Shown here: piece by piece, positions 25,747-35,013 of the stretch
Layout of the letters: every line of letters begins with the position of its first letter
How positions within the stretch are numbered: the stretch's first letter is position 1
Source: Alkalibacillus flavidus
Lineage (GTDB): Bacteria > Bacillota > Bacilli > Bacillales > Alkalibacillaceae
Length of the DNA stretch: 64,000 nucleotides
NCBI RefSeq assembly: GCF_040545925.1
Contig: NZ_JBEPMX010000007.1
Location: 85,255-149,254 of the forward strand
Direction: 5' to 3'
The notes under the pieces: generated by a model
Seen by the model: only the letters and a program-made list of their open reading frames with translations
Told to the model about the DNA's origin: nothing
Databases searched by the model: none
Translations under genes and position numbers: made by a program

Positions 25747-27447
25747 TTATCTTGTTCGCAGCTGGCGGATACGGTTGATCGCAGCCGCTATTTCAAAACG
25801 GCGTGGGCGGGCTAAATCACCTGGGTGCTGCCCGCGTCGTTTCCCTTGAGTAAAGCTTAACCCATCTCGGTCCATAGCGTTTTCTAACGTATCGAGCCAA
25901 GCTGTCACTGTCATCGGTTGTGAATAATCTTGATTGAACGCCATATATTTTAACATATTTGCGATCATTCGTGTTTGGGAATCATCGACTAATTGTTCTA
26001 CTAAGGCTAAATCGACCGCTTGCTTACCGAGCATGACGGTATCTCGACCTTTCGCTTGAACTTTGCCTTTACCACCGATTGGTTTTTCAATCGATTTCGT
26101 GTCCACTGTTCGATCGTGCCAGACGCCAAATAATTCGTCATATTGAGCATATTCACGCGGATCATTCGCTGCGATCTCTCGCGCACGCTCCGTTACATTC
26201 ACAGGATGATAATGATCCATCATAATCACATCATCAGCTACGTCAAAATAATCACCTGAACCACCCATCACGAGTACGGTAGAGACATTACGTTCATCGC
26301 GCAATTGTTTCACTTTTTGAACAAACGGCGTGATCGGCTCTTGGTCGTTTGCAACTAATTGCTGCATTCGTTCATCACGAATCATGAAATTCGTCGCACT
26401 CGTATCTTCGTCAATTAATAACGTTGATGCCCCCGCTTCTAAGGCTTCCATCACATTCGTAGCTTGTGACGTACTACCACTCGCATTGTCACTAGAAAAC
26501 TGATGCGTATCAGCACCGTTCGGTAAGTTGTTAATGAATGGTGCGATCGACACATTCGTTACACTTCGCCCGTCTTCAGCGCGAATTTTGACCGCTTCAT
26601 GATTCGTTAGCACATATTCGCGTCCGTCACCCGCTATGTGATCATAGACACCAAGTTCTAACGCTTCCAGCAACGTACTCTTACCGTGATAACCACCACC
26701 AACAATAAGGGTGATGCCTTCATCAATGGCCATCCCTGAAATCGGCTCATCACGATGGGGAATCGAAAATGACACTTCGTTTTCTTTCGGACTTTCGAAT
26801 GGGACAGCTTGCTTAAGCGGTTTTGAACTAATACCACTTGCTCGTGGTAACACCGATCCATTCGCAACGAACGCAATCCAGCCTTCTTCTTTCATTTTCG
26901 TTCGGATCGCATCATGCTGGTCGGCTAATTCTAGTTTTTTATCAATTTGGGCGAAATCTAATGCTAAAACGGATGATGACATCATTTGCGGTAACGCTTG
27001 GAAAAAGAGTTTATCTGCTTCCTTCCCGTTAATTTTACGCCCATTCGCAGGTAAACCAATCGACAAACAGACCGTTATCCCTTGCTCGCTAACCGAAACA
27101 GCCGTCCGTTCTAGAATTTCTTGATCAGGCGCATCAATCGCGATCATGCCGCTTTTACCGGTTCCCTTTATAGACATCCGTTGATTCATGATGGCTTGAT
27201 GAACAGTTCGTGCGATATAATCTTCGACATAAATACGACGTCGCTTCGTTTCAAGCCACGTCTTTGGTACGGGTTGAGTTTCGCCATCTATCAACAATCG
27301 AATTTTGGATGGCGTTGCAAACGGATCGCCTTGAACATAGTCAATCATTATACGATAATCTTGAAATGAATAATGACCTTGTATATCTTTATAAGCTTTA
27401 TAACTTTTGTGATCGATTTGTTGAATTAAAGATTTTAATTGTTTCAT
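25747..27447 (-). CDS. predicted ATPase of the ABC class (COG3044)
   Basis: A 566-residue soluble protein of the family annotated as ABC-ATPase domain proteins. Walker A reads VGGGYHGKSTLLEALELGVY, and the Walker B-like stretch is TLLIDEDTSATNFMIRD, both typical of the family. The N-terminal ~230 residues bind this domain to a family-specific region. There are no membrane helices. The biological role is unknown. The ATG at 27447 has GGAGGA upstream. It lies 19 bp upstream of queG and may be in the same transcript. Confidence 0.88.
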   Translation of the reverse strand: MKQLKSLIQQIDHKSYKAYKDIQGHYSFQDYRIMIDYVQGDPFATPSKIRLLIDGETQPVPKTWLETKRRRIYVEDYIARTVHQAIMNQRMSIKGTGKSGMIAIDAPDQEILERTAVSVSEQGITVCLSIGLPANGRKINGKEADKLFFQALPQMMSSSVLALDFAQIDKKLELADQHDAIRTKMKEEGWIAFVANGSVLPRASGISSKPLKQAVPFESPKENEVSFSIPHRDEPISGMAIDEGITLIVGGGYHGKSTLLEALELGVYDHIAGDGREYVLTNHEAVKIRAEDGRSVTNVSIAPFINNLPNGADTHQFSSDNASGSTSQATNVMEALEAGASTLLIDEDTSATNFMIRDERMQQLVANDQEPITPFVQKVKQLRDERNVSTVLVMGGSGDYFDVADDVIMMDHYHPVNVTERAREIAANDPREYAQYDELFGVWHDRTVDTKSIEKPIGGKGKVQAKGRDTVMLGKQAVDLALVEQLVDDSQTRMIANMLKYMAFNQDYSQPMTVTAWLDTLENAMDRDGLSFTQGKRRGQHPGDLARPRRFEIAAAINRIRQLRTR

Positions 27448-27465
27448 GATGAGTCCTCCTTCTCG

Positions 27466-28125
27466 TTATCCATTCGTCTTCATACGTTCTATCATGTGAG
27501 TCAACTGCTGCTTCCAAACTAATGGAATGACGATCATTAACGCAAGGACAGTTCCAGCTACAAATAATGTTGTCGCTTCACCGTCTACAATACTTGATCC
27601 AACGAAGCTATACACAATCGTACCAGGAATGATACCAATAACTGTCGCCTTCACAAAATCCCAACTATAAACCTTCGCAAGCCCGGCTGTATAACTAATG
27701 AAATCAAAATTTATCACAGGGACAAGCCTTAACATTAGGATATACGTAAACCCTCGCTCTTCAAAACGTTGTCTATACTGCTCCACTTTATCGCGCTGTT
27801 TTAATTGAATCGCTCGTTCACCGAATTTTTTCGCGGCAAAAAATGCAACGATGGCACTTAGCGTGGCACCAGCTAATGCTAAAACACTACCGAATACGAC
27901 ACCGAAAGCTAGCCCGCCAACAATCGAAAAAACAGAGGCCGGAAATAAGACGAGTGATCTCACGCTATACAATAAAAGGTAAACAACCGGCGCAAGCCAG
28001 CCTGTCTCATAAATAACGGCTCGTATTTCGCGCGGTGACACATTTATGACGTTATAATTTAACCATAACAAACTCACAACAACGATTGCGACGATCGTTA
28101 TTTTCCACAACGAAACTCGTTTCAC
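27466..28125 (-). CDS. TVP38/TMEM64 family membrane protein (DedA-like)
   Basis: A 219-residue protein with about six helices and the SNARE-associated/VTT core: SLVLFPASVFSIVGGLAFG, then the G-rich turn in FISYTAGL and ATVIGIIPGTIVYSF. Members are thought to scramble or transport lipids; the exact role of bacterial YdjZ/YtxB-type proteins is not settled. The start is GTG at 28125. A Fur/PerR-like box sits 16 bp upstream of it. Confidence 0.88.
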   Translation of the reverse strand: MKRVSLWKITIVAIVVVSLLWLNYNVINVSPREIRAVIYETGWLAPVVYLLLYSVRSLVLFPASVFSIVGGLAFGVVFGSVLALAGATLSAIVAFFAAKKFGERAIQLKQRDKVEQYRQRFEERGFTYILMLRLVPVINFDFISYTAGLAKVYSWDFVKATVIGIIPGTIVYSFVGSSIVDGEATTLFVAGTVLALMIVIPLVWKQQLTHMIERMKTNG

Positions 28126-28140
28126 ACGCTCTCACCCTTA

Positions 28141-28155
28141 TTATAATCGTTATCA
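28141..28155. promoter_or_regulatory. Fur/PerR-like operator upstream of the TVP38 gene
   Basis: TTATAATCGTTATCA matches both the Fur 7-1-7 (TGATAATNATTATCA) and the PerR (TTATAATNATTATAA) consensus at all but two positions. It lies between the divergent TVP38 and DUF4349 genes, nearer the former. Confidence 0.5.
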
Positions 28156-28256
28156 TTTTATTCCCGGAAACGTATGAACTCAATCATTAAACTTGTTGTA
28201 ACATCTGTAAACCTTGAACGTCTAATTAAAAACATTATTTTCTAGGAGGCCGTATC

Positions 28257-29171
28257 ATGCGCTACAAATTAACAGGAATTATCATAATGATAATATTAAT
28301 GTTCATCGCTGCTTGTTCTAGCCAAGAGGGCAGCGCTAATTATGAATCTAGCGGCGATAAAGCGCAAAACGTCGATCAAGAAGCAGGCACGACAGCAGAA
28401 CAATCAAGCTCAGCAGCAGATGACGCAGCGAATGAAGAATCCGAAACAGCGACTGATGGTGCAAATGAACCTTCAAGTGAACGAATGGTCATTTACACCG
28501 GCAGACTCGCCATTCACGTTCCAGATTACGATGAAGCTCAAAATCAAATCACCGACAAAATCGAAAACACAGGTGGCTACATCGTCGAATCAACAACACG
28601 TGAAATCGAAGACAATCGTCGTTCAGGTCATATAAGTGCCCGTATCCCACAAGCTGAATTCACCAATTTCATGAATCATCTAGACAGCAAAAATGTAAAG
28701 ATTGTTGAGAAATCAACACAAGGCGAAGACGTCACCGAAGAATATGTCGACTTAGAATCGCGATTAACATCAAAAGAAGCTGTTGAAGAACGGTTGTTAA
28801 CATTTCTAGATGAAGCGGAAGATACAGAAGCGGCCCTTCAAGTATCAAATGATCTGGCTCAAGTCCAGGAAGAAATCGAACAAATTAAAGGCCGCATGCA
28901 ATACTTAGAGAATCACAGCGCTTATGCAACGGTTACGGTTAACATCGAAGAACGTCGCATTAATATTCCCGACATTGAAAATGAAGAATCGCTCAACACG
29001 ATCGAGCGGACACAGCAACTGTTTATGAATACGATTAATGCCCTCATGCAATTCGGCTCTTATCTTGTCGTGTTTGTTGCCGGCATGTCACCGATTTCAA
29101 TCCCGTTACTCATCATCGGCGTCATCATTTGGTTAAGACAACGTAAAAAGAAACAGTCGAGCGAATCATAA
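28257..29171 (+). CDS. DUF4349 lipoprotein
   Basis: A 304-residue lipoprotein with the lipobox FIAACSS (Cys about residue 20), an acidic linker, the DUF4349 core (RMVIYTGRLAIHVPDYDEA ... GGYIVESTTRE), a coiled-coil segment (about residues 185-225) and one C-terminal membrane helix followed by a basic tail. The function of the family is not established. The ribosome binding site is TAGGAGGCCG. Its stop codon lies inside the terminator hairpin shared with the convergent neighbour. Confidence 0.9.
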   Translation: MRYKLTGIIIMIILMFIAACSSQEGSANYESSGDKAQNVDQEAGTTAEQSSSAADDAANEESETATDGANEPSSERMVIYTGRLAIHVPDYDEAQNQITDKIENTGGYIVESTTREIEDNRRSGHISARIPQAEFTNFMNHLDSKNVKIVEKSTQGEDVTEEYVDLESRLTSKEAVEERLLTFLDEAEDTEAALQVSNDLAQVQEEIEQIKGRMQYLENHSAYATVTVNIEERRINIPDIENEESLNTIERTQQLFMNTINALMQFGSYLVVFVAGMSPISIPLLIIGVIIWLRQRKKKQSSES

Positions 29172-29183
29172 CTCGACTGTTTC
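29150..29183. terminator. terminator overlapping the ends of two convergent genes
   Basis: GAAACAGTCGAG (29150-29161) and CTCGACTGTTTC (29172-29183) form a perfect 12-bp stem. It contains the last codons of the DUF4349 gene and of the convergent membrane protein gene, which overlap by 6 bp. Confidence 0.8.
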
Positions 29184-29651
29184 CTCAGTTAACGGTAATT
29201 GTCGTCTCAACCATTTCATGATGAGGACACCGCCAATAAACCCTACGATGTGAAATATAATCCCTAACCAAATCGGGCCGAAATAAACCCCAGCAATGTG
29301 GAAAATGGGTGATACAATCACGCCAACTGTCCCGACAAATGCAGCTAATGCAAACGGAACATAGGCGTACGGTTTATCACCCCCACCTGCTGATTTATAA
29401 GCATCCCACATCGCAAACATATATAAACACGGGTAAAACATAATCCATTGATAATTCGTCGTTTCAATCGCTTGTTCAATATCCCCATGAAAACTCGGAA
29501 TAATAATATAGTTAAACCGTGCCTGCACATTAATCCCTATCTCTAACAAAATAAATAAAATACCTTTAACATAATAATGGTTAAGTAACTGAGCAAATCC
29601 TGGCAGAGCAATACTCCATACAATCGCTTCAATTCGTTTATCCTTTTTCAT
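29166..29651 (-). CDS. small multi-pass membrane protein of unknown function
   Basis: A 161-residue protein with about four to five helices, short loops and a His-Tyr-containing N-terminal stretch (GFAQLLNHYYVKGILFILL) reminiscent of TM2-type proteins. A central GGGDKPYAYVPF turn stands out. I cannot name the family. It begins 7 bp after the DUF3231 gene without a clear ribosome binding site, so translation may depend on coupling to that frameshifted gene. Confidence 0.65.
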   Translation of the reverse strand: MKKDKRIEAIVWSIALPGFAQLLNHYYVKGILFILLEIGINVQARFNYIIIPSFHGDIEQAIETTNYQWIMFYPCLYMFAMWDAYKSAGGGDKPYAYVPFALAAFVGTVGVIVSPIFHIAGVYFGPIWLGIIFHIVGFIGGVLIMKWLRRQLPLTEETVEL

Positions 29652-29658
29652 CGCGTTA

Positions 29659-30664
29659 TTACTCGTTCATTAATTGTCCACGATCAGCTGCTTGCGGAGG
29701 TTGCTCTAACCAACCATGATCAATCATGATCTCAATTCCATCCTCAGTAAATTGCGCTATTTCAGCCATTAACCATGTATAATGAACCCCTAAATCGTGT
29801 CTCGGACTATTCGACATACTTAAACCGTAATAACTCAAACCTAATCGATTTAACGCCAGCATTTGATAAAGCATTAGTTTATCCGAAAAGACAAATGACG
29901 TTTGATCCGTTACTTCCGTATCCCACGTCATCACGACAGGTAAATCATTTTCACGCAAAATAGAACCAAACACTTCGATATGTTTATTCGCAATATCTTT
30001 CCCACGTTGGAAGTATCGCTTTAACGTTTCAGATCCTGTTGTTTGAGCGAAGCCAATCATTGTCGCTACCCCCTAAAGCATTACGCTGAATGTTCGAAAA
30101 TAAAAACGTGATTTCCATGCCTGTGACTGGACGTCGCTGACCGAACCAACCTGTTAAAAAGTTTTTCTTTTTGACAAAATCCGGTTTATGCGGAATAGGA
30201 AGCGCTGGGGGTAGCGTCATTACGCCTTGTTCGATACTAAGCGACGTCACTTGTTCATTTAATTGTTGCGCATCTTGCATTCGTCCCACATAAAACTGAT
30301 ATATATCCGGCCGTGTTGCGAACCCTACAGCTGTACTATACGTCTGCATAAAGATATGACTTAATTGTCGCAAAAACTCAATCATATAATGATCAGTAAA
30401 TAGCCTATCCGCCTTCACATCTACATCTTCATTTTCGTTAAACCCTACTGGAATGGGATAACCAATCGCATCAAATTGATCTTTGATAAAGGTAATATGC
30501 TGCTCTGTTACTTCAATTCTCGATCGTATAATTGAAGAAATTTGCCCATCCTGGACATGTTGTTCAAAGTGCTTTAAAAAACAGCTTATCAGCGTGTCAC
30601 TCAAATAATCCGTCCACAACTGTGATAGCTCAGGTGCAATTAATTTAACATGTGTATTGGACAT
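29659..30664 (-). pseudogene. DUF3231 family protein, frameshifted at a C5 tract
   Basis: Two overlapping frames (30029-30664 and 29659-30060) together make one DUF3231 protein of about 334 residues, the usual length of this Bacillaceae family. The first half ends normally at FSNIQRNALG; the continuation (MIGFAQTTGSETLKRYF) is in the next frame. Removing one C from the run at 30069-30073 (five G on the coding strand) joins them as NALGVATMIGFAQ. Either this is a sequencing slip, a real one-base insertion, or a switchable homopolymer. DUF3231 proteins are ferritin-like helical bundles of unknown role, often linked to spores. Confidence 0.8.
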
Positions 30665-30738
30665 CTATAACCCTCCATCCGTCATCAGTCTTCACGGATA
30701 GTGTTACCGACTCGATCAATCCCATACATCATGACAAG

Positions 30739-31968
30739 TTAACCATCATTTGGCAACGTTTCATCCATCGTAAATTGAGCAAAAGCCCCAGCGATAAACG
30801 GCAATAGGGCAACGAGTCCAATCGCCCATGACACATCAAATAAATCGGCGAAAAGTCCAGCGAATAAGGCTCCGAATGCGTAACCTGTGTCACGCCAAAA
30901 ACGGTAAACACCCATCGATGACGCACGCCAACTCGGTGCTGCGACATCGCTAATCGCCGCTTGCAATGTCGGATAAACCATCGCCGTCCCAAGACCTAAC
31001 AATGCTGAGGCTGTAAACCACCATAAGAATCCGTCGACTAATAAAATCAACCACAACGAGATCGCTTGCACATACATTCCCGACGCGATTAATCGTTTAC
31101 GGCCCCATTTATCACTCAATGTACCGGTAAATAATTGAAAAATACCCCAAGCCGCTGGATAAACAGCGACAATAATACCAATATCACTCACACTGAGTCC
31201 GACCGTGGCAAAATATAACGGGAATAACCCCCAAGCCATACCATCTTTTAAATTCGTCGTTAAACCAGAAAAGCTGGCATTTGATAAATTTTTATTTCGC
31301 CATGTCGACTCGGCGAACACTTCTTTCGCCGACATATTCGATTGTTGTTGCGCCCCTTTCCCTTTCATTTGTTCACGAATAAACGGTTCTGTATCTTTCA
31401 CAAATAACGATAATATGATACCGATTATGACAATCCCAATACCTAATAAAAACGGTTCTGGACGAAGCGCAACGTTTTGTGCGATGTAGCCAGATAAAGC
31501 AGCAAACAACGCAACACCAGAATACCCAGCAAACTCATTCAAACCAACAGCTGTTCCACGCTGCGTCGCTTTAGCAACGTCGATCTTCATATTGACGAGC
31601 ATCGACCATGCTAACCCTTGATTGATGCCTAATAATATATTCGCTACGACGATTACCCACCATGCATGGGCAAAAATAATTAGAATCGGTACGAACAAGC
31701 CAAAGCCCCATCCGATTAGCAAAACACGTTTACGTCCAAATCGGTCAGCGATAGCTCCTGCAAAATAATTTATGATTGCTTTTGAAAAACCGAAGCTAAC
31801 AATAAATGATAACGCCGCACTTGTCGACGCTAAACCGAATTGATCTTCACCAATAATCGGTAATACTGTACGCTCTACCCCAACCATCGCGCCGACGAAA
31901 AAGTTCGTTAACACAAGGATAGAGAATAATAATAGATTTTCTTTGATGCCATTTTTGATTTTAGCCAA
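30739..31968 (-). CDS. MFS transporter
   Basis: A 409-residue major facilitator with twelve helices. The loop 2-3 motif reads GAIADRFGRKRVLLIG, and a second copy in the other half is GTLSDKWGRKRLIASG, which marks the DHA-type drug or metabolite exporters. I prefer the TTG at 31968, because AGAGGGGG sits five bases upstream of it; the in-frame ATG at 31986 lies before that site and overlaps the stop of a broken small frame. Substrate unknown. Confidence 0.85.
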   Translation of the reverse strand: MAKIKNGIKENLLLFSILVLTNFFVGAMVGVERTVLPIIGEDQFGLASTSAALSFIVSFGFSKAIINYFAGAIADRFGRKRVLLIGWGFGLFVPILIIFAHAWWVIVVANILLGINQGLAWSMLVNMKIDVAKATQRGTAVGLNEFAGYSGVALFAALSGYIAQNVALRPEPFLLGIGIVIIGIILSLFVKDTEPFIREQMKGKGAQQQSNMSAKEVFAESTWRNKNLSNASFSGLTTNLKDGMAWGLFPLYFATVGLSVSDIGIIVAVYPAAWGIFQLFTGTLSDKWGRKRLIASGMYVQAISLWLILLVDGFLWWFTASALLGLGTAMVYPTLQAAISDVAAPSWRASSMGVYRFWRDTGYAFGALFAGLFADLFDVSWAIGLVALLPFIAGAFAQFTMDETLPNDG

Positions 31969-31985
31969 ATGAATCCCCCTCTCCA

Positions 31986-32087
31986 TTACAAGTAATTAGT
32001 TATAATAGTTCCAACAACAAATATGATTCCTCCCAGGAATGCTAATTTTTGTGCTGGTCATAACGCTTGCCAAAACGTTTTTAACAT
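31986..32087 (-). pseudogene. 33-codon small membrane protein frame with an in-frame TGA (or 9-codon leader)
   Basis: A strong ribosome binding site (GGAAAGGAG) precedes ATG and the nine codons MLKTFWQAL, then TGA. The same frame stays open for 23 more codons that read like the rest of a small membrane protein (PAQKLAFLGGIIFVVGTI ... NYL) and ends in a TAA that overlaps the upstream ATG of the MFS frame. A TGG-to-TGA change would explain this. Alternatively the nine codons are a leader peptide for the MFS gene. Confidence 0.45.
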
Positions 32088-32149
32088 TACGTTTCTCCTT
32101 TCCAGTTGCCATAACAAGAAGCTATAGAACTAAATCCAATCCTATAGCT

Positions 32150-33118
32150 TCAATCATCAGACATATATTGATTTAAAAATGTGTTTAAATAGTTGAGATA
32201 CGTTTCTTTATTTAACGGAAAGGCTTCACCGTGGCCAGCGTTAGCGAATAAATGCATCTCCGCTTCACTAGCAGTCGCTTCATATAACATTTTCGTCATG
32301 TCAGTTGGTACGAACGTATCTTCCTCACCGTGAAAATACAATATCGGCACATCAGCTTGTTTGACTTGGTTGAGAGCTGATGCTTTCTGCAATGAATAAC
32401 CCGCGCGCCACTCTGTTACTAAGCTCGTCGTTGGCAAGATTGGAATATCTGGCAAATGGTACATCCGTTCCATTTGATAATCAAACAAATCATACACACT
32501 CGTATAAGCACTGTCAGCAACAATCGCTTGGACTTGCTCTGGCATCTCTTCACCACTTGCCATTAATACCGTCGCAGCTCCCATTGATAAACCGTGCAAA
32601 ACAATATCCGTATCTTGACCGACTTTGGCAATCACTTGATCTACCCAACCTAAAAGATCGCGCCGGTCATGCCATCCAAAGCCGAAATACTCACCTTCGC
32701 TACTGCCGTGTCCGCGCAAATCTGGCATTAAAATATGATAGCCGAGTTCTTCCGCATAATATTCACCGTACAGTCCCATGTCCTCTTTGCCACCTAAGTA
32801 GCCGTGCGCAAACACGACGACTTGATCAGATGGTTCCTCAGGCTGTAAATAATCTGCTCGTAATGACAACCCATCAAACGACTCCATTTCCCATGAGTCA
32901 AACAGCTGTTCATCTACCCACGTACGCCAATCACCTTCTGTGAACACTTCCATTGCCGTCGCCGAAACAGCAATGTCTTCATTATTATCTAAGAAATCTT
33001 TTTGCTCGCGTTTAATCGCCAAATCATAAAAGAAAAAGCTCGCTGCCACGTTGATGATCAATACAACGAGTGTAGCGAGACCGATTATTATCCATGTTTT
33101 CCGCTTCATCGTTGCCAT
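32150..33118 (-). CDS. membrane-anchored alpha/beta hydrolase
   Basis: A 322-residue hydrolase with an N-terminal membrane anchor (about 8-28). The nucleophile elbow is LHGLSMGAATVL; the oxyanion region is VVFAHGYLGG; acid and base are in HGEEDTFVPTDM and NAGHGEAF. It resembles YqkD-type hydrolases, which belong to the peptidase S9/BAAT-like group. Substrate unknown. The gene is monocistronic with the same-strand neighbours 70 bp or more away. Confidence 0.85.
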   Translation of the reverse strand: MATMKRKTWIIIGLATLVVLIINVAASFFFYDLAIKREQKDFLDNNEDIAVSATAMEVFTEGDWRTWVDEQLFDSWEMESFDGLSLRADYLQPEEPSDQVVVFAHGYLGGKEDMGLYGEYYAEELGYHILMPDLRGHGSSEGEYFGFGWHDRRDLLGWVDQVIAKVGQDTDIVLHGLSMGAATVLMASGEEMPEQVQAIVADSAYTSVYDLFDYQMERMYHLPDIPILPTTSLVTEWRAGYSLQKASALNQVKQADVPILYFHGEEDTFVPTDMTKMLYEATASEAEMHLFANAGHGEAFPLNKETYLNYLNTFLNQYMSDD

Positions 33119-33192
33119 CTCCCTTTTTGCCTCTTCTACTCACCTATTATAGCAAAAAAGCAACGCCAATTAAGAAACAATGCTTACCATGT

Positions 33193-33618
33193 TTATTTAA
33201 TAAACCGAATAATTAGCGGAAAGCGGAAATATTTTTTCGCCAAAGCGGCAATGATCGCAATCAAATAAACGAACCACCACGATATAATAATAATAAAGAT
33301 AATCCCCATTAACCCCATCGCAAACAATGGAATCGATAGTTTCGCTAAATCAGGCAACCAATCGATACCAACCGACGCTACCGACCCAAGCAAGAAAAAT
33401 AAAATAAATCCTATAACAATATAAAGTTGATACGATATTTGCGCATTTATATTTTCACGCATATGATGATCAAAAAACGGCGATTGATATGGCGCCACAT
33501 ACCAATACAACACCGTCAGCCAAATATTCAAAAACGTTAACGGTAAAACGAGCGGCAATAGATAACCAATCGTCACCATCAAACGGTCTTTCGGTGTTAT
33601 CACTTCACGCATTTTCAT
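33193..33618 (-). CDS. DUF4870 (Tic20-like) membrane protein
   Basis: A 141-residue protein with about four helices and the family stretch FDHHMRENINAQISYQLYIV, which is typical of DUF4870/Tic20-like proteins. Function not established. It begins 8 bp after the next hydrolase gene and is likely co-transcribed with it. Confidence 0.75.
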   Translation of the reverse strand: MKMREVITPKDRLMVTIGYLLPLVLPLTFLNIWLTVLYWYVAPYQSPFFDHHMRENINAQISYQLYIVIGFILFFLLGSVASVGIDWLPDLAKLSIPLFAMGLMGIIFIIIISWWFVYLIAIIAALAKKYFRFPLIIRFIK

Positions 33619-33626
33619 TTCCCATT

Positions 33627-34403
33627 TTATAACGATAATTGTTGCTGAATAAACTGATGAATTTCCTGATTGACAGCCTGTGTTTGATTACCAGGCAATT
33701 GATGCCTGCCATAACGAATCATACGAATCCAACAATTCGGCACGCGCGATGCAATCGACCGTCCATACCGACTTAAAAGCTTATCTTTCTCACCATATAA
33801 TAATACAATTGGTTGGTCAATGCTGCTTAATTTCTTTGTGACATCATAGTGTAAATATGCACGATAAAAATAATACGCATCGGTCGCATTCGTTTTCAAA
33901 GCCTCTCTTAACAATGGCCAAGCAATCAATGGAAGTCTCGTATTACTGAACGTACCAAATATGGCGATCATTTCAGACACTTCAGACGCAGTCACTGTCA
34001 TACCAGCTTTTACTAACGTCGATAGAACGAATGTATTTACACGGTCGACGGCACCTATTTGAACCATTCCTTTCACAAGGTGAGGCGCCATTAACGACAA
34101 TTCAAACGCAATACTACACCCTGCCGAATAGGCGACAATCCAGACTGGCCGTTGAACCTTTCGTTCGATTAAACAGCATAAATCTTTCGCTATATCTGTA
34201 AAGTTCCAGAACTCTCCATTTGAACGACTACGACCGTGACCGCGCAAATCGTTTTCAATGACTTGGTAGTTATGTTTAAGCGCCTCAACCTGACCTTTAA
34301 ACACCGCACTCGGAAATATAGGACAATGGATAAATAAAATCGCTTCACCATCACCTTGAATGCGATAATGAAGCGCGCACCCATCACGTTCTAAATAAGC
34401 CAT
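33627..34403 (-). CDS. alpha/beta hydrolase
   Basis: A 258-residue soluble hydrolase. The nucleophile elbow reads AYSAGCSIAFEL (AxSxG instead of GxSxG), the N-terminal stretch is ILFIHCPIFPS, where the usual HG dipeptide is HC, and the base is in RYGRHQLPGNQ. These deviations suggest a divergent subfamily. The ATG at 34403 has GAGGAGG upstream. Substrate unknown. Confidence 0.8.
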   Translation of the reverse strand: MAYLERDGCALHYRIQGDGEAILFIHCPIFPSAVFKGQVEALKHNYQVIENDLRGHGRSRSNGEFWNFTDIAKDLCCLIERKVQRPVWIVAYSAGCSIAFELSLMAPHLVKGMVQIGAVDRVNTFVLSTLVKAGMTVTASEVSEMIAIFGTFSNTRLPLIAWPLLREALKTNATDAYYFYRAYLHYDVTKKLSSIDQPIVLLYGEKDKLLSRYGRSIASRVPNCWIRMIRYGRHQLPGNQTQAVNQEIHQFIQQQLSL

Positions 34404-34464
34404 GTTTAAACCTCCTCGTTGTGATTGCCCTTATCTTCACACAACGAGTTAGCGTCCATACCCT

Positions 34465-34905
34465 TTAATCTAATGAGGATAAAATCGTACTGATCGATTG
34501 AAACGCGTCTTTCAATTGCCGTTGATCCTCTTGTGACAACGTTGATAAACGGTCTTCCACCACTTGTTCCAATCGCTGTTTTTGCTCACATAAAAACTGT
34601 TTACCATCTTCCGTTAATGATACATATGTGATGCGACGGTCAAGGCTTGATTTTTCCTTTTGAATGTATCCATGATTCAATAATTTTTGAATGAGCGGCG
34701 TCAGATTCGATTTATTTATCGATAAACTCCAGGCTATATCCGACATTTGGATCGATTCGGCTTGCTCCACCGTATGCAAAATGTGAAAATGCGACGGATG
34801 CAAATCACCCGTTTCTAGGACATGATGTGGTCCGAATATTTTTTTCGGAATATAGGGAAGAGCCGTCAACACTTGATCAACCAAGTCATTCGTCGGCGTA
34901 CTCAT
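34465..34905 (-). CDS. MarR family transcriptional regulator
   Basis: A 146-residue winged-helix repressor: recognition region MSDIAWSLSINKSNLTPLIQKL and wing SSLDRRITYVSLTEDG are typical. I chose the ATG at 34905, eight bases after GGAGG; upstream in-frame ATGs overlap or precede that site. It is divergent from a drug-type ABC exporter whose promoter lies in the shared 108-bp gap, so it most likely represses that exporter and itself. Confidence 0.88.
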   Translation of the reverse strand: MSTPTNDLVDQVLTALPYIPKKIFGPHHVLETGDLHPSHFHILHTVEQAESIQMSDIAWSLSINKSNLTPLIQKLLNHGYIQKEKSSLDRRITYVSLTEDGKQFLCEQKQRLEQVVEDRLSTLSQEDQRQLKDAFQSISTILSSLD

Positions 34906-34936
34906 TGACATAACCTCCTCTAATTTGCTGAACAAT

Positions 34937-34965
34937 TTGACAATTGCGTTCAATAAGTAGATAAT
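34937..34965 (+). promoter_or_regulatory. SigA promoter of the ABC exporter
   Basis: A perfect TTGACA (34937-34942), 17-bp spacer and GATAAT (34960-34965). It lies in the gap between the marR-type gene and the exporter, 48 bp before the ATPase start, where MarR control is expected. Confidence 0.85.
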
Positions 34966-35013
34966 GTTTGATAGTTATTTTAACATAACTAGTTGCTTTT
35001 AAGGGGGTAAACG

